From Candidatus Rokuibacteriota bacterium (GTDB taxonomy: Bacteria; Methylomirabilota; Methylomirabilia; Rokubacteriales; CSP1-6), in the NCBI GenBank assembly GCA_003220495.1, contig QHSP01000089.1, positions 1 to 33,426 of the forward strand: a stretch of 33,426 bases of DNA, read 5' to 3'. Below, piece after piece: positions 1-8,651 of this stretch; within the stretch, counting starts at the first letter, position 1, and each line of letters starts with the position of its first letter. A program made the translations under genes and the position numbers. Below the pieces are notes generated by a model, which worked only from the letters and a program-made list of their open reading frames with translations, was not told where the DNA came from and made no database searches.

Positions 1-399
1 ACAACGGCGACGCCCCGCCTGATGTGGTTCAATTTCGCGCATCTGTTTTCCGTGTCACTGCTTCCGCTGTCCACCGCGTGGATGGCCGTGAGCGAATTGG
101 CGCCCCAGCCGGTTTCGTTCTATGCGGCGGTCTTCCTTCTAGTGAACGCGACCTACATCTTTCTGATCTGGGAGCTCGTTGACCGCCGTCCCGTCCATGA
201 CGTACCGCCGAAGGTGCGCAGGATCATGCGCGTCCGATCAATCGCGACTCTGTGTCTTTTCGGAGCGGCTGCGGTCGTAGCGCTGAAATATCCTCTCGTT
301 GGATTAGGAATTTGTGTTTGTTGCTTGGTTGTCTATCTGAAACCGGAAGCTCCGGGAGCCTCGATCGCCTCGAAGAAAGGGCGGGTCGCCGGGTTCTGA
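1..399 (+). CDS. TMEM175/DUF1211-family membrane protein, C-terminal part
   Basis: The reading frame is open from base 1, so the start lies outside the window; the ATG at 22 is internal because homology appears to continue upstream of it. The protein is strongly hydrophobic, with about three membrane segments (from WFNFAHLFSVSLLPLSTAW, then FYAAVFLLVNATYIFLIW, then IATLCLFGAAAVVALKYPLVGLGICVCCLVVYL). The pattern of a Trp/Asn-containing helix, then LLPLSTAW, then a helix ending in WELV is what I know from the C-terminal half of bacterial TMEM175 (DUF1211) potassium channels. The selectivity-filter region would lie in the missing N-terminal half, so channel function cannot be confirmed here. 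It ends at a TGA just before the MerR promoter of the next gene and appears to be a separate transcription unit. Confidence 0.65.
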   Translation, partial: TTATPRLMWFNFAHLFSVSLLPLSTAWMAVSELAPQPVSFYAAVFLLVNATYIFLIWELVDRRPVHDVPPKVRRIMRVRSIATLCLFGAAAVVALKYPLVGLGICVCCLVVYLKPEAPGASIASKKGRVAGF

Positions 400-408
400 C
401 ATCGCCGC

Positions 409-440
409 TTGACTCTCCCCATCAGGGGAGGCTTTAGCCT
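409..440 (+). promoter_or_regulatory. MerR-type promoter/operator of the first MerR gene
   Basis: A -35 box TTGACT (409-414) is followed by the perfect inverted repeat CTCCCC-ATCA-GGGGAG (415-430) and a weak -10 in GCTTTAGCCT (431-440). The long spacer (about 18-19 bp) filled by a GC-rich dyad, with TTTAGCCT at the -10, is the classic architecture of promoters twisted open by MerR-family activators. Transcription would start near 445 and read into the MerR gene at 481 and the MFS gene behind it, which implies autoregulation of the operon. Confidence 0.75.
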
Positions 441-480
441 CGTCGAGGAGATCCGGACGTTTCGTGCGAGGAGGTCCCAA

Positions 481-1017
481 GTGTTCACAGGAATCCGATC
501 GGTGGGCAACAGCGCGAATGGCCACGAGCCTGGGCTCCTGACGATCGGAGAGGTGGCGCGGCGGTCCGGCTTCACCGTGAAGGCTCTCAGGTTCTATGAC
601 CGCCACGGGCTCTTACCTCCCTGCCGGCGTCGACCCAGCGGCTACCGTCTCTACAGTGAGTCAGATCTCCACCGGCTGGAGTTCATTCGCCAAGCGAAGG
701 CTCTCGGGCTGAGCCTTCGCGCCATCCGAGACCTCGTCGCGGCGGCCCGGGTGCCCGGCACCGCACGCTTCCGGTTGCGTCTTCTCCGGATGCTCAGCGA
801 GCGGATCGCTCAGACGACACACCAGATCACGACCCTCACGGCCCTTCGCAGGGAACTCGAGCGCCGGCGCCGAATCCTGGCGTCGCGGCAGGACGAGGAA
901 AGAGGACCTGGGTACTGCACCTGCCTGCATAACGCAACGGCGCGAATCGTACCGGACAGGCCGGAGATCAAGGCCAGATGGAACCGGTTGCAGGCCAAGA
1001 CCGGCACGATCCAATAG
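481..1017 (+). CDS. MerR-family transcriptional regulator (first copy)
   Basis: A 178-residue DNA-binding regulator. The N-terminal winged helix-turn-helix (about residues 19-90) has the family signatures LTIGEVARRSGFTVKALRFYD, shortened here, and RRPSGYRLY; a long helical dimerisation segment follows. I chose the GTG at 481 because AGGAGGT lies about 6 bases upstream (469-475) and because the MerR-type operator at 409-440 would otherwise be inside the gene. The usual metal-site cysteine at the start of the dimer helix is absent; the only tight cysteine cluster is C146-x-C148-x-H150 near the C-terminus, so the ligand may be a metal or something else. The gene overlaps the following MFS gene by 40 bp, so that transporter is the likely regulated target. 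Confidence 0.85.
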   Translation: MFTGIRSVGNSANGHEPGLLTIGEVARRSGFTVKALRFYDRHGLLPPCRRRPSGYRLYSESDLHRLEFIRQAKALGLSLRAIRDLVAAARVPGTARFRLRLLRMLSERIAQTTHQITTLTALRRELERRRRILASRQDEERGPGYCTCLHNATARIVPDRPEIKARWNRLQAKTGTIQ

Positions 1018-2207
1018 AGGGCGCGCCGCCAAGCCGGCCGCCACGCGGCGTGCTCGCCGCAGCCTTCCTCTTTAACCTTGGGCAGGGCGTCCTCCGCCCG
1101 TCCCTCCCCCTCTACCTGCAGCAATTCTTCGGCGCGAACTACAGGATGGTCACGTTGATCCCGGTCGTCTTCGGCGCAGGAAAGTGGGCGGCGAATCTGC
1201 CGACTGGCTACCTCCTCGACCGTCTCGGCCGCGGACGTTTGATGGTTGCTGGCCTCCTGGTGATCGCCGCAAGCGATGTTGCGTCGGTGGTGGTGTCCAT
1301 CTACGCCACCTTCCTCGGCGTCCGCGGTGTCGCCGGCATGGGCTGGGCGATGTTCGGCACGGTGGCCACCACGATAATGGTGGACCGCTCGGCTGCCCGC
1401 GGTCGTGCCATCAGTTTCCTGTTGATGAGTGAGACTCTCGGTCTCCTGCTCGGGAGCCTCGCCGGTGGCTCGATCTACCAGCGCGTCGCGCCGACAGGAC
1501 CATTTGTCTTCGAGGCTGGATGCATGGTGCTAGGCGCCGCGGTGGTGGCTTGGAGTGCGCCTCGTGCGACCTTGAACCCTCGCGCCACTCCCGTGGCCGT
1601 CCGAGACTGGCGTCTTGTGCGCAGCGTCGTACGCACGCGCGGTGTCCAGCTCATGAGTGTGACCAACGCCGCCGTGACAGCGATCCAGACCGGCACGCTC
1701 GTATTCCTCTTCCCTCTCTACCTGGCGGAGCGAGGGGGCTTGCGGCCCGAGACGGTCGGGTACCTAGTCGGTCTCGGCGTGCTCGGAAGGCTGGTTGCGC
1801 TGTGGCTCATCAGCAGCCTCTCGGACATGCGGGACCGGTTGCGTCTGCTTGCGCTGGGGCTCGGGGCCCACGGCGTGTTGCTGGGCAGCCTCACCGTCGT
1901 GACCGAGCCTATCCTGCTTGGTTTCTGGAGCTTGATGATTGGCGCGAGCGCTGGCTTCATCGCGGGTTTACCAACCGCCATTGTCGGTGACCGCGTCGCG
2001 CCGGCGCTACACGGGGTCGCGATAGGCTGGCTGCGCACTATCACCGATGCTGGCATGCTCCTCGGCCCCTTGGTAATGGGGACCCTCGCGGACGCCGTTC
2101 ATCTCACCACGCCGTTCGTTTGCGCGGCTCTTCTTGTTTTCGTGCTGGCCTGGCTGTGCCATCGAGAGGCGCTCGCAGCGTCGTCCGTTTCAGAGGCTTC
2201 CGCATGA
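978..2207 (+). CDS. MFS transporter, drug-efflux-like
   Basis: A 409-residue major facilitator with about 12 hydrophobic segments and the MFS motif A between helices 2 and 3 (GYLLDRLGRGRLM, about residues 77-89). The N-terminal 20 residues are hydrophilic and overlap the 3' end of the MerR gene. An in-frame GTG at 1050, just before the first helix (VLAAAFLFNLGQG), is an alternative start that removes the overlap. It is co-transcribed with the MerR regulator and its stop overlaps the ATG of the PIG-L gene (ATGA, 2204-2207), so the three genes form an operon. The substrate cannot be read from sequence; regulation by MerR suggests inducible efflux of a toxic compound. Confidence 0.85.
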   Translation: MEPVAGQDRHDPIEGAPPSRPPRGVLAAAFLFNLGQGVLRPSLPLYLQQFFGANYRMVTLIPVVFGAGKWAANLPTGYLLDRLGRGRLMVAGLLVIAASDVASVVVSIYATFLGVRGVAGMGWAMFGTVATTIMVDRSAARGRAISFLLMSETLGLLLGSLAGGSIYQRVAPTGPFVFEAGCMVLGAAVVAWSAPRATLNPRATPVAVRDWRLVRSVVRTRGVQLMSVTNAAVTAIQTGTLVFLFPLYLAERGGLRPETVGYLVGLGVLGRLVALWLISSLSDMRDRLRLLALGLGAHGVLLGSLTVVTEPILLGFWSLMIGASAGFIAGLPTAIVGDRVAPALHGVAIGWLRTITDAGMLLGPLVMGTLADAVHLTTPFVCAALLVFVLAWLCHREALAASSVSEASA

Positions 2208-2928
2208 GTCTCGGCGAAGCAGCCCCAACCACTGGGCAGGGCAAGCGCATCCTGCTCGCGACCGCGCACCCCGATGATGCGGACATCATGGCCGGCGGTA
2301 CCGTGGCGCGATGGGTCGACGAAGGACACAAGGTACACGCCGCGATCTTCACGCGAGGCGATAAGGGGCACGATGATCCCGCGATGACGTCAGAGGCCGT
2401 CGCCGCCCTGCGCGAGCTCGAGCAGCGCGCCGCGGCGACGATCCTCGGTGTCTCGCAGTTGACCTTCCTCGACTTCTCCGGCTCGCCTGGACCGGGCCAC
2501 GGCTCGCGGAGACGGCGACCCGGCTGATTCGCCAGGAGCGGCCGGACATCGTCGTCACTCACGACCCGTACGGCGGAGCGCCGGCCTACTGGGAGCCGCA
2601 GCTTCACCCCGACCACCGGGCCGTCGGCCTAGCCGTCGTCGAGGCCTGCTACTTCAGGGCCCCAGGACCGCTCTTCTACCCGGCCCACGGCGCGGCCGGG
2701 CTTCGCCCGCACCGCGTTCGCGAAATTCTCCTGATCATGAGCGATCACGTTGATCACGTCGTCGACATCGCGGCGACCTTCGAGCGCAAGATTCGGGCCG
2801 TCCGTGAGCACGCTAGCCAGTTCGGAAAGCATCCGGACCTCGAGGGTTTCCTGCACCGTCTGGCAGAACGCCACACGAGCACCCATCACATCGCACTAGC
2901 CGAGGGCTTCAAGCGCCTGGTGCGCTGA
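2204..2928 (+). pseudogene. PIG-L family deacetylase, split by a frameshift
   Basis: PIG-L enzymes are zinc-dependent N-deacetylases acting on GlcNAc-type or related amides. The first zinc motif AHPDD sits at residues 21-25 of the frame starting at ATG 2204, which overlaps the MFS stop as ATGA. That frame runs through TFLDFSG and then hits TGA at 2525-2527 in a non-homologous Arg-rich tail. The family sequence resumes one frame back (-1): LAETATRLIRQERPDIVVTHDP from about 2503, then HPDH (2605-2616), the remaining ligand motif, and an intact C-terminus ending at 2928. The shift lies between about 2478 and 2512 and is explained by a single missing base. No heptameric slippery sequence is apparent. 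Either a recent pseudogene or a base error; both halves are otherwise well preserved. Confidence 0.8.
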
Positions 2929-2959
2929 CGCGCTGGCGCCGGGAGCTGGCAGGGCTATC

Positions 2960-3438
2960 CTGACTTCTTCCCCTGTCTTTGGGAGGCGGGCACTGAGAAG
3001 CCGGGACGTGTCCCCGCCGTGGTCAACAACATGCCGGGGTGGCGCGCCGAGCTCATCGGCTGGGAGTGGCGACGTTCATCGTCGATAGCTTCGGCGGGCG
3101 TGGGATCAAGGAAACGGCCACCGACCAATCGCGGCTGGCTACCTCGGCCATGATAGTGGATGCGTACCGGGCGCTCGCCCTGTTGGCCAGTCATCCCGCC
3201 ATCGATCGGAAACGGATCGCGGTGATGGGGTTCTCCGCATCTTCCACGGCGCCGCCGACGACTGGACGCCGGTCGGCCCGTGCCGGGAGTATGTGGAGCG
3301 GCTCACCCGGGCCGGCGTTGACGCGAAGGTGCACGAGTTCGGTCGGCGTGCGTAACCTACGGGGCGACGGTGGGCTACCACCCGCGCGCGCACCGAGAGG
3401 CGGTGGCCGCGGTCAACGAATTCTCGTGGGAGGAAAAG
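2960..3438 (+). pseudogene. Dienelactone hydrolase-family remnant, several frameshifts and an internal deletion
   Basis: Pieces of an alpha/beta hydrolase of the dienelactone hydrolase family appear in order but in different frames: EKPGRVPAVV (about 2995-3025), GVATFIVDSFGGRGI (from about 3060), a helix and RIAVMGFS (to about 3237), then in another frame RIFHGAADDWTPVGPC (from about 3235), and in a further frame TVGYHPRAHREAVAAV ending at the TGA 3438-3440. The nucleophile elbow is cut right after GFS, and the segment that should separate it from the FHGAADDW strand (tens of residues) is missing. The acid-containing ADDW motif remains, but no intact catalytic triad can be made. It sits between PIG-L and the serine hydrolase lipoprotein gene, whose frame happens to read through part of it. 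Confidence 0.75.
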
Positions 3439-3440
3439 TG

Positions 3441-5528
3441 ATGCGACGGCACGCGATGCTGCGCCCCTTGTTCTGCTTGGGCGTCTTGATGCCCCTTACC
3501 GTTGCGGTGGTGTCAGGCTGCGCTGCACCGCCTTCCGGTGCCATAGGGTCGCCGGGAACGTCCGGGATGGCGGCTCCAGCCGCCACGTCGACGGAGACAC
3601 CGTGGGTGGACCGTACGTTGACGCTTCCGTCGGGCGCCACGCTCAAGGTTCCCGTTGAATGGACGACGACAGCGGCGACAGACGGCGTCATCCTCTGGGA
3701 CCCCGAGAAGCTCGTGCGAATCGATCTCGTGGAGGTCGACGCGACCGGCGGAATGAGCGGGGCCATCGCCATGGCCTGGTCCCGCCGATATCCGAGCTTC
3801 AACCGGCAGGAGCTCGCCGCGTCGGATTCGCCGGGACGCGAGGGGTGGGAGCTGTTCCGGTGGTCGAGTTACAAGACTTCTCCGGAGGAATCCCGCAGGG
3901 TGTCGGCGTTTGGCGCGCGGAAGGGGCCGCTCGCGGCGGTGGTTCTCGTCGATGGCCCCCTGGCAACCGTCCAGCGGCGCGCCTCGCAGGTCGCGATCGT
4001 GCACAAAAGTCTGCGCCCAGCCGGCTATGTTCGCGAGACCTACCGGGGTCGAGCCCCGCGGCCGCTCGACGCCGCGCGCGTCGCGGAGCTGAAGACGTTC
4101 ATCGAGCGGATGCGCAATGCCGCTGATGTTCCAGGCATGTCAGCTGTGCTCTTCGACACGAACGCGACGCTCATCGACGAGGGCTTTGGCGTTCGCGAGC
4201 GGGGTCGGCCGGAGCCCGTGACCGCCGATAGCCTCTTCATGATCGCGTCGAACACCAAGCCGCTCACCACGCTCCTGTTGGCCCGTCTCGTCGACGAGGG
4301 GCGCTTCGGCTGGGACACGCCCGTGACACGGATCGACCCTCGCTTCAGAACCGGGGACCCGGACGCCACCCGACGTATTCTAATGAAGCACCTCATCTGC
4401 GCATGTACCGGCTTGCCCAGACAGGACCTCGAGTGGCTCTTTACCTTCGACCGCTCGTCGGCGCAGGGGCAGCTCGACGTGCTGGCGACCATGAAGCCCA
4501 CCACCAAGTTCGGCGCGCTGTTCCAGTACAGCAACCCGCTGGCCTCGGCCGCTGGCTACATCGGCGCGCGCCTACTGAGACCCGACCTGGAGCTGGGACA
4601 GGCCTACGACGCTGTGATGCGTGAGAAGGTCTTCCTTCCGCTCGGGATGAGCCGCACGACGTTCTCCTTCGATGAGGCGCTGGGTACGAGTCACGCATCG
4701 CCGCACTCCTGGGACATGTCGCTCAAGAACGTGCCTATCGAGATGGCGCTGAACCACTCCATCATCCCGGTTCGACCGGCGGGTGGGGCATGGTCGAGTG
4801 CGCGGGACTACGCGCGTTACGTTCGCCTCGAGCTCGCTCAGGGTCGGCTCCCGGATGGCTCGACGTTCGTGACCGAGAAGACCCTGCTCGCGCGCCGCGT
4901 CCCGCAAGTGCGGGTGAGTGAGGACGCGTGGTACGGCATGGGGCTCTGGATCGAGGATGTGAAGGGCATTCGGGTCATTAGCCATGGCGGCTCGATGTTC
5001 GGGTATAAGAGCAACTTCTTCTTCGTGCCAGATGCCGGCATCGGCGGCGTGATACTCACGAACGCGGACTCCGGCTGGAGCGTCGCGACGGCGGTGATGC
5101 GGCGGACTCTGGAGGTGGTGTACGACGGAAAACCGGAGGCGGAGGAGGACCTGCTGGCGGGAGAGCGAGAGACAGAGATCTACATGAGGGGCGAGCAGCG
5201 TGACTGGAAGGTGCCTCCCGATCCTTCCGAGGTTAGGCGGCTCGCGCGGTCGTATCGAAATGCGGCGCTCGGCGAGATCGTCGTCCACGCGGGGCAGCAT
5301 GAGGTCGTCTTCCAGTTCGGGGGCTGGAAGAGCCCAATGGCGAGCAAGCTGAACCCGGACGGTACGACGTCGTTCATTTCGGTCGCCCCGGGTGTCCGAG
5401 GGTTCGAGTTCAATGCGCCTGCCGCCACTGGCCCCTACACGCGGCTACGGCTCCGGGATCCGCAGCACACCTACGACTACGACTCAGTGGGTGCTGGAGT
5501 CGGTCACGCGCCGCCTTCGCCGAGATGA
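3441..5528 (+). CDS. Beta-lactamase-class-C-like serine hydrolase, lipoprotein
   Basis: A 695-residue predicted lipoprotein. Residues 1-27 are a lipoprotein signal with lipobox VSGC (C27). A beta-sheet-rich N-terminal domain (about 50-195) precedes a class C beta-lactamase-like/esterase domain with all three active-site elements: S270-N-T-K273 (SxxK), Y363-S-N365 (YxN) and H515-G-G517 (the KTG equivalent). A C-terminal extension (about 560-690) is probably a small beta-rich domain common in this superfamily. The frame is open upstream to 3039, but that part is dienelactone hydrolase debris; I use ATG 3441, preceded by GGAGGAAAAG, because the signal peptide starts there. Substrate unknown; such proteins are often peptidases or esterases rather than true beta-lactamases. 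It converges on a second serine hydrolase gene. Confidence 0.88.
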   Translation: MRRHAMLRPLFCLGVLMPLTVAVVSGCAAPPSGAIGSPGTSGMAAPAATSTETPWVDRTLTLPSGATLKVPVEWTTTAATDGVILWDPEKLVRIDLVEVDATGGMSGAIAMAWSRRYPSFNRQELAASDSPGREGWELFRWSSYKTSPEESRRVSAFGARKGPLAAVVLVDGPLATVQRRASQVAIVHKSLRPAGYVRETYRGRAPRPLDAARVAELKTFIERMRNAADVPGMSAVLFDTNATLIDEGFGVRERGRPEPVTADSLFMIASNTKPLTTLLLARLVDEGRFGWDTPVTRIDPRFRTGDPDATRRILMKHLICACTGLPRQDLEWLFTFDRSSAQGQLDVLATMKPTTKFGALFQYSNPLASAAGYIGARLLRPDLELGQAYDAVMREKVFLPLGMSRTTFSFDEALGTSHASPHSWDMSLKNVPIEMALNHSIIPVRPAGGAWSSARDYARYVRLELAQGRLPDGSTFVTEKTLLARRVPQVRVSEDAWYGMGLWIEDVKGIRVISHGGSMFGYKSNFFFVPDAGIGGVILTNADSGWSVATAVMRRTLEVVYDGKPEAEEDLLAGERETEIYMRGEQRDWKVPPDPSEVRRLARSYRNAALGEIVVHAGQHEVVFQFGGWKSPMASKLNPDGTTSFISVAPGVRGFEFNAPAATGPYTRLRLRDPQHTYDYDSVGAGVGHAPPSPR

Positions 5529-5578
5529 CATGGCGCATTGCATTTGCCGCTCATCTATCGCGAAGGCCTCGCAGGGTC

Positions 5579-8056
5579 TCAATCGATTCGCCGCAGCTTC
5601 GTGACACCCCATCGGTCGATCGCGTGGAGCTCGAAGGTGTCTCCGTCGCGATACAGCCGGTAGCAGCGTGGACGGCCGCGGTCCCCGACATTCCAGGTTC
5701 GGCAATACTGCCCGTCGTCGGTGACGCGCCACCGACCGATGTCGAAATCGCCCTTCGATTCGACGGAGACGATGCCGTTCCGTTCGATAACCAACCGCGC
5801 GAAGTCCGAGTCGAACGTGCGGCCGACGATCTCGGCACGCAGCTCGGTGGCGGTCAATGGAGCTCGTTGCGGCGCCATCACCGCCGCGCCGGCCGACGTG
5901 CAGAAGGGTCGAACGGCCTCGCCGGCCAGGATCATCCCCTCGACGTCGTAGCTCATCGCATCGGCGAAGCGGAACGCGGAAACGCGATTGGGAAGCAGCA
6001 CGATCAGATTCCCGCCGAAGCCGGACATATACGGGATCTGGAAGAAGCAGCCGGTGGTTGTGCGATACGGCACTGACCAGAACGACAGGTGATAGCGGGC
6101 CTCGCCGTCCCGGTAGCGCCATCCGATTGGCAGGCCGCTGTTTGCGCTCGTGCGATACAGCGCCTCCGCGAGCTTAGTCGCGCTGAGGAGCTGCCGGCCC
6201 TCATATCGACCGTCGGACTGAAGCAAGGTGGTGAGTTTCGCGACGTCGTCGATGGTGGGATAGAGCCCGTAGGCCAAGAGCGGAATGCCGCGACTAGCGT
6301 CCGTTTCCAGCGTGTGCATCTTCGGCGCGTGGAAGATCCCGATGGGCTCGAACACCTCGCGCACGACCATGTCCCAGAGCTGCGCATTCGGACCCGCGTG
6401 CCGTTTGAGGTACGCGTCCATCGCCGCCGCCAGAACGAACGTGTGAACCGAGTTGTAGCGGAAGACCTCGCCGTGCGTCCAGGGATACTTCGGATAGGCG
6501 AAGCCGGCATCGAGCTTCTCCGTCGCTGAGCGCTTGGCCATCCATGCGAACATCCGCGGCTTGTTCTCGTCGGCTGTCGGATCGTTCGGCTGGCGTTGGG
6601 GTGACAGCTCTCCGATGCCCGTAGCCATGCTGAGGGCGTCGGCGAACGTGACGTGCTCCCATCCGTCGTGGGACGCTGTGACGGTCACGTAATCCTTGAT
6701 CTTCGCGTCGAAGACCGCGTCGCCATACTTCTGGGCGAGCCGCAGCAGCGCGACCGCGCCGCCGAGTGACTTGGTGACGGAGAACACGCCGTGCCGCATC
6801 TCCCGGCAATACGGGTAGGCGCCGTAGCGGGTATTGCAGCCGCGGACGTAGACGACACCGTCCACGACCAGGCCGCTCGCGCTGACATCGTCGGTCGTGA
6901 CCTCGCCGTCGATGCCGTCGAGCAGCGGTCCGTGGGCCGTGGCTGGCAGTGCCCCCCACGGCCGGATCGGGGCCTGCCGGCGCAATTCTTCGTCGAACCG
7001 GGCGCGTGCCGCGGTCTCGTCGGCGATGGTGCGGGGCGTATAGACCATCGGGGCCTGGCCCCAGTAGTCGTACTTCTCCCACGCCATCGTCTCCTGGACG
7101 ATCTGGAACCGCAGCGCCGACACTCGCGTGTCGTCAAAGAGAAACGTCGCGAGGCCGTTGCGGGTGCCGTTGTTGAATTCGTTGACAAGGACGAATGGGA
7201 AGGATGCACGCGACATACCCAGGTCGCCAGGCTCGGACCAGACTCGGCCGGGCGAGACGATCATCCCGCCCGGCGAGCCGACGATACCGCGGATCACCGG
7301 CACCAGGTACTCGCCGTGGGTGAAGAAGTCAATCGTGCCCGACGGCGTCCGCACGGCGAGGCCCCGACATTCCTGGTAAGCGCTCGACATCGACGAGGCG
7401 GCGATGGCAAGAGTGCCACGCAGTGAATGTCGCGCCGGCGCCGTGGAGCCCAGGGGCATGAAGTAGTCGTTGTGAATCGGCCCGTGGCCGGCTGTGCCTG
7501 AGCCTAGGAGCTCAGCGGCTGTCAAGCGGTCGCGTGGGGCGACACCCGACGGTGGGGAGGCGACACCGATCACCTGCGCACGGCAGCCGATCCGGGTCGG
7601 GTCCGCCGCCCGCGTCACGGCGTGGTTCCCAGCACCTCGAAATGTTCCCGACAGCGATCCGTCTACGAACTTGTAGGCGAGAGGCGGACGATCGGGCACA
7701 GGCAGCACGAAGTGGAGCACACCGTCAACGATGCGGCCGCTGGCCCGATAGAACCTCGGCTGACGGATCCGCCGGGGCTCCCAAGCGCCGTGGCTGTAGA
7801 TCAGACGCGCGTGCCCCGTCGACAGAACTTCCTCGACGATCAGCGTCGCGCAGACGGTGTCGCCGCTCTCCTCCATCCACGCGCCGATCCACGCACCGGC
7901 AAAGCGCGAGGCGGTCGCCGGCACGTCCGAGCCAGGGGCAACAAGCTTCACGTCCGCCGGAAGGGGCGTCTCGTCGCGACAGTCCCTGGCATCCACGGGG
8001 CCTACGCCCAGGGACACGAACACGATGAGAGTCAGGGCGATGACAGGCGCGATCAT
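5579..8056 (-). CDS. Secreted beta-lactamase-like serine hydrolase, large
   Basis: An 825-residue protein with a cleavable signal peptide (about residues 1-24, ending VDA). Residues about 25-390 form an N-terminal region I do not recognise in detail. The serine hydrolase domain follows, with S426-V-T-K429 in FSVTKSLGG, a Y534-N-S536 motif in FRYNSVHTF, where serine replaces the asparagine usual in the third position, and a late SGFGG in the place of the KTG/HGG motif. A C-terminal beta-rich module (about 740-825) contains two cysteines in QYCRTW and PRCYRLY, probably disulphide-bonded. The ATG at 8056 has AAGGAGGG (8065-8072) about 8 bases upstream. Unrelated in detail to the convergent lipoprotein hydrolase; only 50 bp separate their stops. 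Confidence 0.85.
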   Translation of the reverse strand: MIAPVIALTLIVFVSLGVGPVDARDCRDETPLPADVKLVAPGSDVPATASRFAGAWIGAWMEESGDTVCATLIVEEVLSTGHARLIYSHGAWEPRRIRQPRFYRASGRIVDGVLHFVLPVPDRPPLAYKFVDGSLSGTFRGAGNHAVTRAADPTRIGCRAQVIGVASPPSGVAPRDRLTAAELLGSGTAGHGPIHNDYFMPLGSTAPARHSLRGTLAIAASSMSSAYQECRGLAVRTPSGTIDFFTHGEYLVPVIRGIVGSPGGMIVSPGRVWSEPGDLGMSRASFPFVLVNEFNNGTRNGLATFLFDDTRVSALRFQIVQETMAWEKYDYWGQAPMVYTPRTIADETAARARFDEELRRQAPIRPWGALPATAHGPLLDGIDGEVTTDDVSASGLVVDGVVYVRGCNTRYGAYPYCREMRHGVFSVTKSLGGAVALLRLAQKYGDAVFDAKIKDYVTVTASHDGWEHVTFADALSMATGIGELSPQRQPNDPTADENKPRMFAWMAKRSATEKLDAGFAYPKYPWTHGEVFRYNSVHTFVLAAAMDAYLKRHAGPNAQLWDMVVREVFEPIGIFHAPKMHTLETDASRGIPLLAYGLYPTIDDVAKLTTLLQSDGRYEGRQLLSATKLAEALYRTSANSGLPIGWRYRDGEARYHLSFWSVPYRTTTGCFFQIPYMSGFGGNLIVLLPNRVSAFRFADAMSYDVEGMILAGEAVRPFCTSAGAAVMAPQRAPLTATELRAEIVGRTFDSDFARLVIERNGIVSVESKGDFDIGRWRVTDDGQYCRTWNVGDRGRPRCYRLYRDGDTFELHAIDRWGVTKLRRID

Positions 8057-8072
8057 GAGGTGCTCCCTCCTT

Positions 8073-8442
8073 GTTGACGACCGAGGCCGTCCGGCGCGGC
8101 TGATGGGCCACTACGCATAGGCGGCAACCTAAAGCCGGCCGAAGCTGTCGTCAACGTCTACTTAGTCGCAACAGGTGGGCCGCTTCACCTTCATTGAGCA
8201 GTGCCTCTGGCGTGACCTCTACGACCGGCGCGTCCCGCCCGGCGTTGGGTGGCCGGGAACTGTTCTTCGGTCAGAATGTGTGAACAATGGTCCGCAGCAT
8301 GATCCGCCTCGGGACGCCCGTCGCCGGTCGTGTTGGCAATGTAGGACACGTCAGCCCAGTCTAGGTGCTCGGTGAGTGACGTCTGCGACGTGCCTGAACG
8401 ACTGTACATCGCGGCCGCCGACGGCACGGGGGGCCGGATCGA
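8073..8442. other. Intergenic stretch without a convincing gene
   Basis: About 370 bp between the serine hydrolase ribosome site and the cold-shock leader promoter. Short open frames exist on both strands (for example 8191-8427 on the minus strand) but show no recognisable family, no good ribosome site and no consistent composition. The promoter of the leftward serine hydrolase must lie in its left part. I see no RNA gene or repeat here. Confidence 0.5.
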
Positions 8443-8471
8443 TTGACCTGAGGTGCTGCGTGTGCGACACT
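8443..8471 (+). promoter_or_regulatory. Candidate promoter of the cold-shock leader
   Basis: TTGACC at 8443-8448 is separated by 17 bp from GACACT at 8466-8471, preceded by TG within TGTGC. The -35 is good, the -10 mediocre (A2, A4 and T6 match). A start near 8478 would give a 5' leader of about 174 nt before the cold-shock ATG, comparable to the long cspA leader of E. coli. The assignment is by eye. Confidence 0.4.
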
Positions 8472-8531
8472 GGCTTTGGTTCTGGTTAGCTCAAGGTTTG
8501 GTAGCTCGTCCTCAGAGAAGAGCGAGACACA

Positions 8532-8569
8532 CGCCGCGCGAGGATCCAGTTCGCGCGGCGTTTTTGTTT
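8532..8569 (+). terminator. Intrinsic terminator upstream of the cold-shock gene
   Basis: A perfect 10-bp GC-rich stem, CGCCGCGCGA (8532-8541) and TCGCGCGGCG (8551-8560), with a 9-base loop, followed at once by TTTTTGTTT (8561-8569). This is a textbook Rho-independent terminator on the plus strand. There is no plus-strand gene upstream for more than 3 kb, so it either ends a short RNA started near 8478 or acts as an attenuator in the leader of the cold-shock gene at 8652. Confidence 0.8.
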
Positions 8570-8651
8570 GCCCTCGCGTTTTGCGGGGTAACACCTTCGG
8601 TGACCGGAATACGAGACAATCGGGGTTCGCCCCGAAGGAAAGGTTCGAGTC

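Noticed and set aside
3039-3440. N-terminal extension of the serine hydrolase lipoprotein
   Set aside because: It consists of dienelactone hydrolase debris and frameshifted sequence; the lipoprotein signal starts at 3441.
8191-8427. Minus-strand 78-residue ORF between the serine hydrolase and cold-shock genes
   Set aside because: No homology, no ribosome site, biased tail; treated as non-coding.
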